DNA from: JAAGZL01 sp964628835
GTDB lineage: Bacteria > Pseudomonadota > Gammaproteobacteria > Chromatiales > Chromatiaceae
Assembly: GCA_964628835.1 (NCBI GenBank)
Contig: CAZVME010000090.1
Location: forward strand, 1 to 11,615
DNA: 11,615 bases
Direction: 5' to 3'
Under the pieces are notes generated by a model. That model did no database searches. It saw only the letters and a program-made list of their open reading frames with translations, and was not told the DNA's origin. Below, piece after piece: positions 1-6,509 of this stretch; within the stretch, counting starts at the first letter, position 1, and every line of letters starts with the position of its first letter. The position numbers and the translations under genes are program-made.

Positions 1-2649
1 GTAGCCGGCCGGAAGATCGATCTCTTTGGCAATGCGTTGGCGCAGTTCTGCCACCAGCCCCCCCATATCACGTCCTTCCACGTTGGACTGAATTACTACC
101 CGGCGCTGTACATCATCGCGTCGGATCTGTGGAGGACCGGACTCAATAATTACCTCGGCCACATCCCCCAGTTGGACCCAGGCCCCACCGGGGGACTGCA
201 GCACTAACTGTTTCAACGCTACTACATTCTTCCGCCAAGCCTTGGCCAGACGCACCGTGATGTCATAGCGTTCGTTACCCTGGATCACCTGTCCGGCCTC
301 GGTGCCGCCAATTCCATCGGATACCAACTCCATCACCTGTGCAACGGGAATGCCGTAACGGGCCAGGACATCCCGTCTGGGGTGGATGGTCAGCTGTGCT
401 TCACCGGCGATCTGTTCCATCTCTACACCTCGGGTACCTTCAACCCTGCGGGCCAACGCCTCGATGGCCTTTCCCTTTTCCACCAGCATCTTCAGGTCCG
501 GTCCGAACAGTTTGATAGCCAGCTGTGCCTTGACACCTGAGAGCAGTTCGTCCACCCGTGTCGCGATGGGTTGTGAGAAGGTGAGGAGCAGACCGGGATG
601 CACGGATAGGGCCTGTTTGAACCGTTTTTGCAGTCCGAAACGATCCTCGGCGCTGGTCCATTCAGCGATCGGTTTCAGTCCTACATATATCTCTACGTTG
701 GAGACCGGCTCTGGGTCGCCACCCAGCTCCGGTCGTCCCACCCGACTGGAGGCATAGGTCACCTCTGGAAATGCCATGAGCCGTTTTTCCAGCTGTGCAG
801 CGACGCTCAATGCTGTGTCCAGACTGGCAGATGGGGCCAGGGTGACCCGGATGTTGATCGTGCCTTCCTCTAGTTCTGGCACGAACTCTGTACCTAACTG
901 TGGCAGGAGCACCATGGCGGCAGCGAACATTGCCAGGGCAACCAACACCACCAGCCATTTCAGCTTTAGTGCGAACCGGAGCGCATGGCGGTAGAGCCAC
1001 TCCAAAGGCATAAATATCGGACTGTTACGATGTTTTACTGCACGCTGAAAGGCATAGGTTGCGAGTGCTGGCATAACCACCAGCGCCACCACCAGAGAGG
1101 TTAACATCGCCAGCACGATGGAGATGGCCATGGGCTGGAACAGCTTGCCCTCCACACCTTCCAGGGTGAACAGGGGTGCGAACACCACAATAATGATAAT
1201 CACAGCATAAAATACGGGCCGGCCCACCTCGCGGGCAGACTCCTGGATGCGCAGGGAGATGCCGTGGCGATCATGGGATGCGTCATAGAGATCGGCATCA
1301 CCCGGCGCCAGCTTATCCTTCGCTGCCTCTTCATGGGTGGGGTCGGGGTGGGTCAGGTGCTTGAAGATGTTCTCCATCATCACCACCGAGCCGTCCACCA
1401 TCATACCAATGGCGATGGCCAGACCTCCAAGCGACATCAGGTTGGCCGACAGCCCCCAATAGCTCATGGCAGCCAGTGCCAATCCGACGGAGAGGGGAAC
1501 AGAGACCAGCACCAACAGGGTGGCGCGGATATTGAGGAGGAACAGTAGCAGCACCACCACGATCAGTACGAAAGCTTCTGTGAGCGCCCGGCTTACGGTG
1601 TTCACTGCCTGCTCCACCAGGTCGCCTTGATCATAGAAGGATTCGATGGTGACGCCATCTGGCAGTGCCTGTTGGATGGCTGGTAGTCGTTCCTTGACCG
1701 CATCGATGGTTGCCTTGGTGTTTGCACCCAGGCGTTTGAGTACGATACCTGCCACCACCTCGCCCAGGGGTTCTGCTATTCCTTCAGCATTGCGCCGCGT
1801 CATGGTCACTGCGCCTTGGCGGATCTCGCCACCGAATGTAACTTGCGCGATGTCGCCCACACGCACCACCACACCGTCATCTTCCTTGAGTGGGATGTTG
1901 GCGATGTCACGCAGTCCATCCTCGCCGGCCCGTAACCAGCCTACACCGCGAATCACCAGTTGTTCGGCGCCACGATCCAGATACCAGCCACCGGCGTTGC
2001 GGTTGTTGGCCTCAATGGCCTCGGCGATCTGGTGGATAGTGATGGCGTAGGAGAGTTGTTTGCTGGGATTAACCTGTACCTGGTACTGCCGTACCTCGCC
2101 GCCGTAGGAGAGCACATCTGTTATGCCGTCCACCGGCAGCAGTAGAAGTTTTACCACCCAGTCATTGAGACTACGCAGGGCGATGCTGTCGTACTTTTTC
2201 GGGTTGTCCGAGCGCAGGATGTATTGATAGATCTGTCCCAGGCCTGAGGTGTTTGGTCCCATCTCCGGTGTGCCTACGCCCTCTGGAATCTGTTCTCTGG
2301 CTTCCTGCAGCCGCTCAAACACCAACTGACGGGCGAAGTAGATATCGGTACCTTCCTTGAACACGACGGTGATCACAGAGAGTCCGGTCTTGGAGATGGA
2401 ACGGACCTCTTCCACATCGGGTAGGGCATACATCACCGCCTCGATGGGATAGGTGATGAGCTGCTCCACCTCCTCGGCTGCCAGGCCTTGCGCCTCGGTG
2501 TTGATCTGGACCTGGATATTGGTGACGTCTGGGAATGCATCCAGATTGAGCCGTGGTATCAGGGCAGCGGCCGCAGCCAGTGCTGCCAACAGGCCGAGCA
2601 CCACCAGCAGGCGGTTGGACACGGACCAGTCGATAAGTCGATTGAGCAT
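1..2649 (-). CDS. czcA: HME-RND heavy-metal efflux pump, CzcA/CusA family (3' end cut off by window)
   Basis: This is the inner-membrane, proton-driven pump of a three-part metal efflux system that would export divalent or monovalent metal cations from periplasm or cytoplasm. I translated 883 uninterrupted codons from the ATG at 2649 to the left edge; family members are about 1020-1070 residues, so roughly 150 are missing. The N-terminus MLNRLIDWSVSNRLLVVLGL is the typical first helix. The TM4 proton-relay segment reads AIAIGMMVDGSVVMMEN with D419 and E426. The AxGx3Dx6EN spacing resembles CusA rather than the DFG form of CzcA. However, the positions aligning with CusA's three porter-domain methionines are R601, N651 and E701, which argues against Cu/Ag transport, so the substrate is open and a Zn/Co/Cd-type ion is my guess. 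The loop after TM4 is His-rich. It is translationally coupled to the adaptor gene upstream. Family certain, substrate not; the symbol is by similarity. Confidence 0.95.
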   Translation of the reverse strand, partial: MLNRLIDWSVSNRLLVVLGLLAALAAAAALIPRLNLDAFPDVTNIQVQINTEAQGLAAEEVEQLITYPIEAVMYALPDVEEVRSISKTGLSVITVVFKEGTDIYFARQLVFERLQEAREQIPEGVGTPEMGPNTSGLGQIYQYILRSDNPKKYDSIALRSLNDWVVKLLLLPVDGITDVLSYGGEVRQYQVQVNPSKQLSYAITIHQIAEAIEANNRNAGGWYLDRGAEQLVIRGVGWLRAGEDGLRDIANIPLKEDDGVVVRVGDIAQVTFGGEIRQGAVTMTRRNAEGIAEPLGEVVAGIVLKRLGANTKATIDAVKERLPAIQQALPDGVTIESFYDQGDLVEQAVNTVSRALTEAFVLIVVVLLLFLLNIRATLLVLVSVPLSVGLALAAMSYWGLSANLMSLGGLAIAIGMMVDGSVVMMENIFKHLTHPDPTHEEAAKDKLAPGDADLYDASHDRHGISLRIQESAREVGRPVFYAVIIIIVVFAPLFTLEGVEGKLFQPMAISIVLAMLTSLVVALVVMPALATYAFQRAVKHRNSPIFMPLEWLYRHALRFALKLKWLVVLVALAMFAAAMVLLPQLGTEFVPELEEGTINIRVTLAPSASLDTALSVAAQLEKRLMAFPEVTYASSRVGRPELGGDPEPVSNVEIYVGLKPIAEWTSAEDRFGLQKRFKQALSVHPGLLLTFSQPIATRVDELLSGVKAQLAIKLFGPDLKMLVEKGKAIEALARRVEGTRGVEMEQIAGEAQLTIHPRRDVLARYGIPVAQVMELVSDGIGGTEAGQVIQGNERYDITVRLAKAWRKNVVALKQLVLQSPGGAWVQLGDVAEVIIESGPPQIRRDDVQRRVVIQSNVEGRDMGGLVAELRQRIAKEIDLPAGY

Positions 2650-2661
2650 GGCGTCCTCCTA
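2650..2661 (-). promoter_or_regulatory. Shine-Dalgarno of the pump gene overlapping the adaptor stop codon
   Basis: On the minus strand a perfect AGGAGGA (2660-2654) lies four bases before the pump ATG. The adaptor's TAG stop (2661-2659) sits inside this site. A ribosome ending the adaptor would uncover or re-use the site, so coupled translation of the two pump parts is likely (inference). Confidence 0.85.
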
Positions 2662-3840
2662 ATGGTTGTGCACTTCGAAGCCGGACTTAGCCAGCTCAGA
2701 CTGCACAAAGAAGGCCCCCTGAGTAACCACACGGGTACCTGGTGCAAGCCCTTCGATTACCACCTGCCCCGGTAGTTGCCGAATGAGTTCCACCTCTTTT
2801 GGTTCAAACCCTCCCGAGACCTCTTCCACGAAGACCTGCCAATCCCCATCGGGACTGCGCATTACGGCATCCTGTGGTAGAGAAATGGCGCTCTTTCCAG
2901 AATCAGCGGTTTGGATTCTTGCCGTCACAAACTGACCAGGGTGCAGTCGGTCATGTGGGTTAGGAACCTCCAGGCGGACTGCCAGGGTGCGTGTTACCTC
3001 ATCCAGCGAGTGATGTATCTGGATCACCTTGCTTTCAATCCATACCTCTCCTGCGAGTACGCGTCCAACTGCGCCGACATTGAGATTAGAAACGGATTCT
3101 GGTTTGACCCGGACTTCAACCCAGAGCTTGGATTCATCGGTGAGTTCAAACAACAGTTCACCTGGCTCCACCATTTGCCCGATAACGAAATCGTCCTTGA
3201 TTACCGTGCCATCCTGGGGAGACAGTAGTGTGAACTGGCCATCTGCCAAACTGACATTGTTTTCATCTATCAACTCTTTGGTCTGCTTGGGAGTCATTCC
3301 ATAGGCGAGCAGTTTGGCATGTGCCTTCTGAAAGGCCACCCGGGCATTCAGATAACTCTGTTCTGACACTACCTCTTTAGCCAGCTTTTTTATCCGCTGC
3401 CAATCCGTAGCGGCAACTAGGTAGACCCCTTGTGCCTCTGCCATATCTGCACTGGAAAGCGTTGCCAGGAGCTGTCCCTTTACCACTTGTTCGCCAAGGC
3501 GGGCGTGACGCGCCACAACCTGGGCCTCAATACGTGGAGTAACCTGGCTGGAGGCATAGGCGTTGGGCCGGATCTCGCCAGGCGCTTCGATCTCTGTGGG
3601 AACGGGACGAGGGGTTAAGGTTTCCACCACTATTCCGGCGCTGTGACGCTGTTCATGGTTCAGATGTACACCGTCATCCTCTTCATGCCCTTGTTCATCC
3701 TTATCTTCATCCTCATGTTTGTCACTGAGTTCTGCCTCTGCCTGCTCTTCTGCATGATCATGCCCGTCTTCTGCCATAAGCGGCTGGGTGTAAAGGAAGG
3801 TCAGGATCAGGAGGTAAAGGCTCCAAGTTCGAATATTCAT
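2659..3840 (-). CDS. czcB: CzcB-like periplasmic adaptor (membrane fusion protein) of the metal efflux pump
   Basis: This adaptor would link the RND pump to an outer-membrane channel and may present metal to the pump. The 393-residue protein has a signal peptide (about 1-23, ending LMA). A strongly acidic, His-rich stretch follows at about 24-66 (H27, H29, H42, H52, H59, H62, H66), as in CzcB-type N-terminal metal-binding extensions. The barrel-sandwich/lipoyl half-motifs are at about 100-130 (IEAQVVARHARLGEQVVKGQ) and 200-230 (SPQDGTVIKDDFVIGQMVEP), either side of a helical hairpin. The beta-barrel and membrane-proximal parts follow, and the protein ends in a further HNH tail. A GGAG Shine-Dalgarno lies about 8 bases upstream of the ATG. 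It precedes the pump gene in the same operon. CusB-like Met-rich metal sites are not evident. Length is normal for the family. Confidence 0.93.
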   Translation of the reverse strand: MNIRTWSLYLLILTFLYTQPLMAEDGHDHAEEQAEAELSDKHEDEDKDEQGHEEDDGVHLNHEQRHSAGIVVETLTPRPVPTEIEAPGEIRPNAYASSQVTPRIEAQVVARHARLGEQVVKGQLLATLSSADMAEAQGVYLVAATDWQRIKKLAKEVVSEQSYLNARVAFQKAHAKLLAYGMTPKQTKELIDENNVSLADGQFTLLSPQDGTVIKDDFVIGQMVEPGELLFELTDESKLWVEVRVKPESVSNLNVGAVGRVLAGEVWIESKVIQIHHSLDEVTRTLAVRLEVPNPHDRLHPGQFVTARIQTADSGKSAISLPQDAVMRSPDGDWQVFVEEVSGGFEPKEVELIRQLPGQVVIEGLAPGTRVVTQGAFFVQSELAKSGFEVHNH

Positions 3841-3928
3841 GGTTACTGCTCCGGTGTTGTTTTGTTTGGCTATTTATTCAAGGCGCCGGAGGTGTTTAAA
3901 CACTCGATCCGGGCAAAAAGCGCGAAGA

Positions 3929-3948
3929 TACAGGTGAACATGCCTGTA
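3929..3948. promoter_or_regulatory. Dyad (6-8-6) upstream of the metal efflux adaptor gene
   Basis: TACAGG and CCTGTA are perfect inverted arms separated by eight bases. The dyad lies about 90 bp before the adaptor start, in the only non-coding gap (3841-4071) of the metal block. It could be an operator for a metal-responsive regulator or a small RNA hairpin; I cannot assign a family. Nearby, a 10-bp TGTTTAAACA palindrome lies at about 3894-3903. I see no convincing -35/-10 pair here, so the adaptor may rely partly on readthrough from the gene upstream. Confidence 0.35.
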
Positions 3949-4071
3949 TGTACGCAGACAGAAAACGGCATAATCTGAGTTCTGTTGATTAATTAATAAG
4001 CGAGCCTGTTATGAAAACTGGCCTGGTAAACGGCAGGCAGACTCATACGGCAGGCGTTGAAAAAGACGGAA

Positions 4072-4386
4072 TCAGGCGGTGATTGGAGGGCGGAAATGTG
4101 AGGTAGGGAAGAAGGAGCTTGGCAAAACTGAATATGGAATCAGTAAAATACCACGATCGATAGTCAGGTTGAATGCTTCGGCGCTGCTAAGCCCGAGTAG
4201 ATGGGTGGCCGCGTGGCAACAGTGGTTGCAGTCGCTGGTATCGTCCGCGTCACTGGGATTGTGTGTATGATCGCTAAAAGCGTGAGTTTGATCCGTAGCC
4301 AGTTCGCTATGTACATCAGCAGCCACCACCATCCCGTAACCGAGAATGGACACGATAAGCCATGTTATTAATACTCGACGAAGCAT
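4072..4386 (-). CDS. Small secreted His/Cys-rich protein of the metal resistance operon (CzcI-like)
   Basis: The 104-residue product has a clear signal peptide (MLRRVLITWLIVSILGYG, cleavage near residue 22). A region rich in His, Asp and Cys follows: H26, H35, H40, H42, H55, H58, H62 and C53, C56, C57, with the core CNHCCHAATH. It ends with the proline-bearing tail FRPPITA. Small secreted proteins of this build are common next to czc-type operons, where CzcI is a proposed periplasmic modulator; the match here is by design and place, not by alignment. The frame is open further upstream to a TTG at 4479, but the promoter at 4418-4446 would start transcription near 4411, excluding that start. 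ATG 4386 gives the cleanest signal peptide. ATG 4410 is possible but almost leaderless. No strong Shine-Dalgarno is visible. Confidence 0.7.
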   Translation of the reverse strand: MLRRVLITWLIVSILGYGMVVAADVHSELATDQTHAFSDHTHNPSDADDTSDCNHCCHAATHLLGLSSAEAFNLTIDRGILLIPYSVLPSSFFPTSHFRPPITA

Positions 4387-4417
4387 TGACAGTGGTGAGT
4401 TACAGATCATGGCGCAG

Positions 4418-4446
4418 AATATAGGGTTTGAGGTTTTATTAGTCAA
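4418..4446 (-). promoter_or_regulatory. Sigma-70 promoter for the metal resistance block
   Basis: On the minus strand TTGACT (4446-4441) and TATATT (4423-4418) are exactly 17 bp apart, each one base off consensus. Transcription would begin near 4411, giving a short leader before ATG 4386. It points into the small His/Cys-rich gene and probably on into the adaptor and pump genes. The normal 17-bp spacer argues against a MerR-type distorted promoter. Confidence 0.75.
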
Positions 4447-4687
4447 CTTGAAATGGCAAATGAGTTGTAGCGCCAGCAATATATCTATGTAGGTTTTTAC
4501 CTGATGGATTGTGTGGTATTGCCGTGGGCGCTAAGCATGGCTGGTTGAGTGGGGGCTCAGATTTTGAATACCTTGCTGGTTTGGTTTAATGCTCTTAGCT
4601 CAAAGCTGTTTTGATGTGATTCATGGCTTGTTTACGTCCATATGACCAGTACCGGCACTCAGGATTAAGTTGAAAAAGGCTTTGCCG
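4447..4687. other. Non-coding stretch with no recognised content
   Basis: This part of the 523-bp gap between the metal block and the 129-residue gene shows no coding signal. I found no convincing repeat, only a trivial AGGT-TTTT-ACCT dyad at about 4491-4502. Confidence 0.5.
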
Positions 4688-4708
4688 TTCCTGCGCATAG
4701 CGCAGGGA
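4688..4708. repeat. Hairpin near the REP-like pair
   Basis: Arms TTCCTGCGC and GCGCAGGGA flank a three-base loop (ATA), giving nine pairs with one wobble. There is no T-run directly after it on either strand, so it is not a classical terminator. It lies about 40 bp from the REP-like pair and could be related repeat debris or a structured 3' end for the gene at 4910-5299. Confidence 0.45.
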
Positions 4709-4746
4709 ATAAGTGGCGCTCGTTTGCAGAAGAGTGAGTTTGTTCA

Positions 4747-4828
4747 CCTGTGGGAGGCGCGTCCCGCGCCGATGGAATATGCCAGGTTGATTGCCAAGTC
4801 CATTGTGGCGAGTCGCCACTCCCACAGG
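4747..4828. repeat. Inverted pair of REP-like palindromes (REPIN/BIME-type)
   Basis: Two 30-bp copies face each other: 4747-4776 on plus and 4828-4799 on minus, 22 bp apart. Both begin CCTGTGGGAG and end ATGGA. Copy 1 has the hairpin GGCGCG-TCC-CGCGCC and copy 2 has GTGGCG-ACT-CGCCAC, so the stems differ in sequence while pairing is kept. A conserved GTGGGAG head before an imperfect palindrome, in inverted pairs in intergenic DNA, is the known architecture of gammaproteobacterial REP elements mobilised by RAYT (TnpA-REP) transposases. No such transposase is in the window. Confidence 0.8.
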
Positions 4829-4909
4829 CTAAATTTATGGGGGAATGGATATTTTGGTCCCTTCCAGGGGCCTCCTTCATACTACCCGTTTGCGTGTGAT
4901 AGATGATGC

Positions 4910-5299
4910 TTAAGGTGTCTTTTGGACTACCTCACTTTTAGTTCCATCGGCAAAGGTCACTTGTACGGCTGTGGATTTGGCTGTGCCCAGCGGTAGCGTC
5001 AGATAGACAATATCTTTTGTAATGGGGCTGGGGCTCTTTTGTGTGCATGGTTGCAGTTCCCAGCTCTTATCCAGGGTGTCGGAGTTAAGGCTGTAGCTAA
5101 CCTGTCTGATGCCACAGGTGTAGGACTCCAAATGGGTAAAATAGATCAACTGCTTACCATTGAAATCGCGGAAGGCTACCCAGTTGTTCTTGGTCAGGTT
5201 GAGTATCTGCTTGATCTGTTTCGGCGGCATGGCATTAGTGGCCAGCGATATGGTTGCCAGGAGCAGGGTAGATACGATAAGAGCTGTTATTCTTTTCAT
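4910..5299 (-). CDS. Secreted protein of unknown function, 129 residues
   Basis: I do not recognise a named family. The start has a good Shine-Dalgarno (GAGGAT, about 6 bases before ATG). A clear signal peptide runs from MKRITALIVSTLLLATISLA to a cut near residue 23, so the product is periplasmic or exported. The mature part is about 106 residues with two cysteines (C62 and C85) that could form a disulfide. It has alternating polar/hydrophobic stretches (QLIYFTHLESYTCGIRQVSY, AVQVTFADGTKSEVV) that suggest a small beta-rich fold. There is no lipobox and no transmembrane helix after the signal. It stands alone between the REP-like pair and the hairpin array, in the same direction as the FeoC-like gene but 260 bp away, so probably not in one operon. 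Confidence 0.75.
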   Translation of the reverse strand: MKRITALIVSTLLLATISLATNAMPPKQIKQILNLTKNNWVAFRDFNGKQLIYFTHLESYTCGIRQVSYSLNSDTLDKSWELQPCTQKSPSPITKDIVYLTLPLGTAKSTAVQVTFADGTKSEVVQKTP

Positions 5300-5351
5300 T
5301 GGATTATCCTCACTCGGTGTGGTGTGACATATCTATATCAGAGCACGTAAA

Positions 5352-5456
5352 TGGAAAATGCGATTTTCCACTTCCTTCATTTTCAATGGCTTATAGCCAT
5401 AGAAAATGGCAGCACATTCATGCGCTGCTGGAATCTCTGAATTAATCAGAGGTTCC
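5352..5456. repeat. Four back-to-back hairpins in the feoC-129aa intergenic region
   Basis: Hairpin 1 (5352-5370) has TGGAAAAT and ATTTTCCA around GCG. Hairpin 2 (5378-5408) has CATTTTC-A-ATGGCT pairing with AGCCAT-A-GAAAATG around TAT, 13 pairs and one A/A mismatch. Hairpin 3 (5409-5428) has GCAGC-A-CAT and ATG-C-GCTGC around TC; the mismatch becomes a G-U pair in minus-strand RNA. Hairpin 4 (5430-5456) has GGAA-T-CTCTGA and TCAGAG-G-TTCC around ATTAA, with one wobble in plus-strand RNA. Gaps between them are 7, 0 and 1 bases. The block lies downstream of the FeoC-like gene and upstream of the 129-residue gene. It could be a structured RNA, a compound terminator or an element remnant. Confidence 0.6.
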
Positions 5457-5466
5457 TTAGTGTTAA

Positions 5467-5541
5467 CAGACCTTAGCTCAGCATAGCTGGCCCTCAGCCG
5501 GTGCGCACACCCTGGAATAATTGAGCTGTGGAAGTGGTCTG
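5467..5541. other. Possible cloverleaf-like fold beside the hairpin array
   Basis: CAGACC (5467-5472) pairs with GGTCTG (5536-5541), and AGCTCA (5475-5480) pairs with TGAGCT (5522-5527). These enclose two small hairpins: GCTG/CAGC (5486-5498) and GGTG/CACC around CGCA (5500-5511). Each helix is short and could be chance, but they are nested consistently and directly follow the four hairpins. There is no tRNA-like conserved sequence. Confidence 0.35.
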
Positions 5542-5559
5542 GTCAGGTTTTATTCTGGT

Positions 5560-5790
5560 TTATACGTTTTGTTCCACCAGTTCGTAGTACTCAATGAGTG
5601 TTGGAACGCAGGGTTCGCAGCCATCATTGCAACAGCTGGAGACATAGTGTTTTCGCATTACTCCGTTCTTGATCATCTGCTCCAGGGAGGCCTGCATATG
5701 TTCCCGCTCCAGATCGAAGCTACGGGCAAAATCGTCCAGCGACGCCTGTTTTCTCCATTTGAGAAAGTTCTGGATCTCTGAGAATTTCAT
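5560..5790 (-). CDS. feoC: FeoC-like small winged-helix iron-transport regulator
   Basis: The 76-residue product has the length and plan of FeoC. An N-terminal helix-turn-helix/winged-helix region (about 1-47, with KQASLDDFARSFDLEREHMQ as the likely helix-turn-helix) is followed by a Cys cluster, CCNDGCEPC (C53, C54, C58, C61). In FeoC such cysteines can bind an oxygen-sensitive iron-sulfur cluster; the protein accompanies the ferrous iron transporter FeoB and protects or tunes it. No feoA or feoB lies in the window. The only same-strand neighbour is a 67-residue gene 126 bp upstream, so this is either a detached feoC or a related four-Cys regulator. The Shine-Dalgarno is weak. The symbol is by architecture and should be treated as FeoC-like. 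Confidence 0.72.
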   Translation of the reverse strand: MKFSEIQNFLKWRKQASLDDFARSFDLEREHMQASLEQMIKNGVMRKHYVSSCCNDGCEPCVPTLIEYYELVEQNV

Positions 5791-5916
5791 ACGCTACAAT
5801 TTCTTGCCAGTGGGTTATGGGGACAGTATACCCATCCCGGTAGGTTTTTCATCGTGCCAGAAACCAGATGGGGGGTGGGAACCGGGTTGGCTAACAGTAG
5901 CCATAGCGTGGCACCG

Positions 5917-6120
5917 TTAAGTCGCATTTTTACTGCCTTCATCCAGCCAGTAATAGAACTCCATATCTTCCAGTAGCTCCGGTTCCTCCAGGGCGGTGAT
6001 GATCTCCAGGTCCTGTCCAGCATCCAGCGGAGCCAATGGAAACCCTTCCGTGGCCTGGTTACCTGGTTTGTATATCTGTATGGGCAGCAGGTTGGCGGTT
6101 ATGATTCTCTTCATATTCAT
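5917..6120 (-). CDS. Small unknown protein, 67 residues, upstream of the FeoC-like gene
   Basis: I do not recognise a named family. The product begins MNMKRIITANLLPIQIYKPG and has a proline-containing middle (GFPLAPLDAGQDLEI) and an acidic C-terminal half (ALEEPELLEDMEFYYWLDEG). It has no signal peptide, membrane helix or cysteine, so it is probably cytosolic. Two in-frame ATGs (6120 and 6114) are possible; the first has a weak AGG about 11 bases upstream. It reads toward the FeoC-like gene with a 126-bp gap, which suggests but does not prove co-transcription. A perfect palindrome lies 34 bp upstream of the start. An overlapping open frame (5787-6023) looks like a shadow. This call rests on protein-like composition and context only. 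Confidence 0.55.
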   Translation of the reverse strand: MNMKRIITANLLPIQIYKPGNQATEGFPLAPLDAGQDLEIITALEEPELLEDMEFYYWLDEGSKNAT

Positions 6121-6153
6121 TGGGTTTACTACCTGGTTAAAAGTTGGTGTTTT

Positions 6154-6169
6154 TGTTGAGCGCTCAACA
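6154..6169. promoter_or_regulatory. Perfect 16-bp palindrome, candidate operator
   Basis: TGTTGAGC is followed directly by its reverse complement GCTCAACA. It lies 34 bp upstream of the 67-residue gene start, in a divergent intergenic region, as a repressor operator would. The gapless dyad fits a TetR- or LacI-like dimer. I see no regulator gene in the window to pair with it. Confidence 0.5.
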
Positions 6170-6476
6170 TGATTAATGCGGGGGGAGGGGGTCGGTTGAC
6201 AAGAGATAGATATTTTTTCTGGGGTTCAATTGCAACCCAATGCCCTGTCTGGGTGCGAACCTTAATCTGCTCGCCAGGTTATGCCGAATACAGACGCATA
6301 AAAAACTATAACTTTTGCTAATATCTGTTTATACAAACGGTGCTTGAGCCTGTTGTAACCGTATGATTTTTTTCAACCAATACAACGTGAGTAGTGCCAG
6401 CAGGCAAAATGGCGTAGATTAATAGCATATCAACACAGCGGTTCAGACTTATGCGGAACTGTTCCCGTAGTCCAGA
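6170..6476. other. Central part of the 418-bp divergent region, no clear features
   Basis: This AT-rich stretch between the two divergent genes should hold at least one promoter per strand. I could not find a well-spaced -35/-10 pair. The consensus-like TTGACA at 6196-6201 has no -10 at the right distance, and the five-pair GGGTT/AACCC dyad near 6222-6238 is weak. No gene is visible. Confidence 0.4.
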
Positions 6477-6495
6477 AAACACCAAAAGAGTGTTT
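6477..6495 (+). promoter_or_regulatory. Leader hairpin upstream of the DsrC-like gene
   Basis: AAACAC and GTGTTT form a perfect six-pair stem around a seven-base loop. GTTTTT lies 10 bases downstream. It could be a weak attenuator in the leader or simply the end of transcription from upstream. Confidence 0.3.
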
Positions 6496-6509
6496 CAGGG
6501 GGAATGTTT

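Noticed and set aside
386..1000. Several open frames on both strands inside the pump gene
   Set aside because: They are shadows of the continuous 883-codon minus-strand frame, which has a clear family match throughout.
3643..3978. Plus-strand frame encoding a very hydrophobic, membrane-like peptide
   Set aside because: It is the complement of the acidic and His-rich codons of the adaptor's N-terminal region; the hydrophobicity is a codon artefact and there is no ribosome site.
4387..4479. Upstream TTG extension of the small His/Cys-rich gene to 4479
   Set aside because: The strong promoter at 4418-4446 lies inside the extension and would start transcription downstream of that TTG; the extension also spoils the signal peptide.
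4595..4906. Three open frames across the REP-like pair
   Set aside because: They translate through palindromic repeat DNA on both strands; no protein-like features or ribosome sites.
5352..5541. Integron attC site or CRISPR array
   Set aside because: The hairpins differ in sequence, so there are no repeated units; no attC core sites in the right places, no integrase or cas gene.
5787..6023. Minus-strand frame of 78 codons whose stop overlaps the FeoC-like start (ATGA)
   Set aside because: The overlap is suggestive of coupling, but the frame overlaps the more protein-like 67-residue gene, is Trp/Arg/Pro-rich and lacks a ribosome site.
6196..6201. Perfect TTGACA as a -35 element
   Set aside because: No -10-like hexamer at 16-18 bp on the plus strand.
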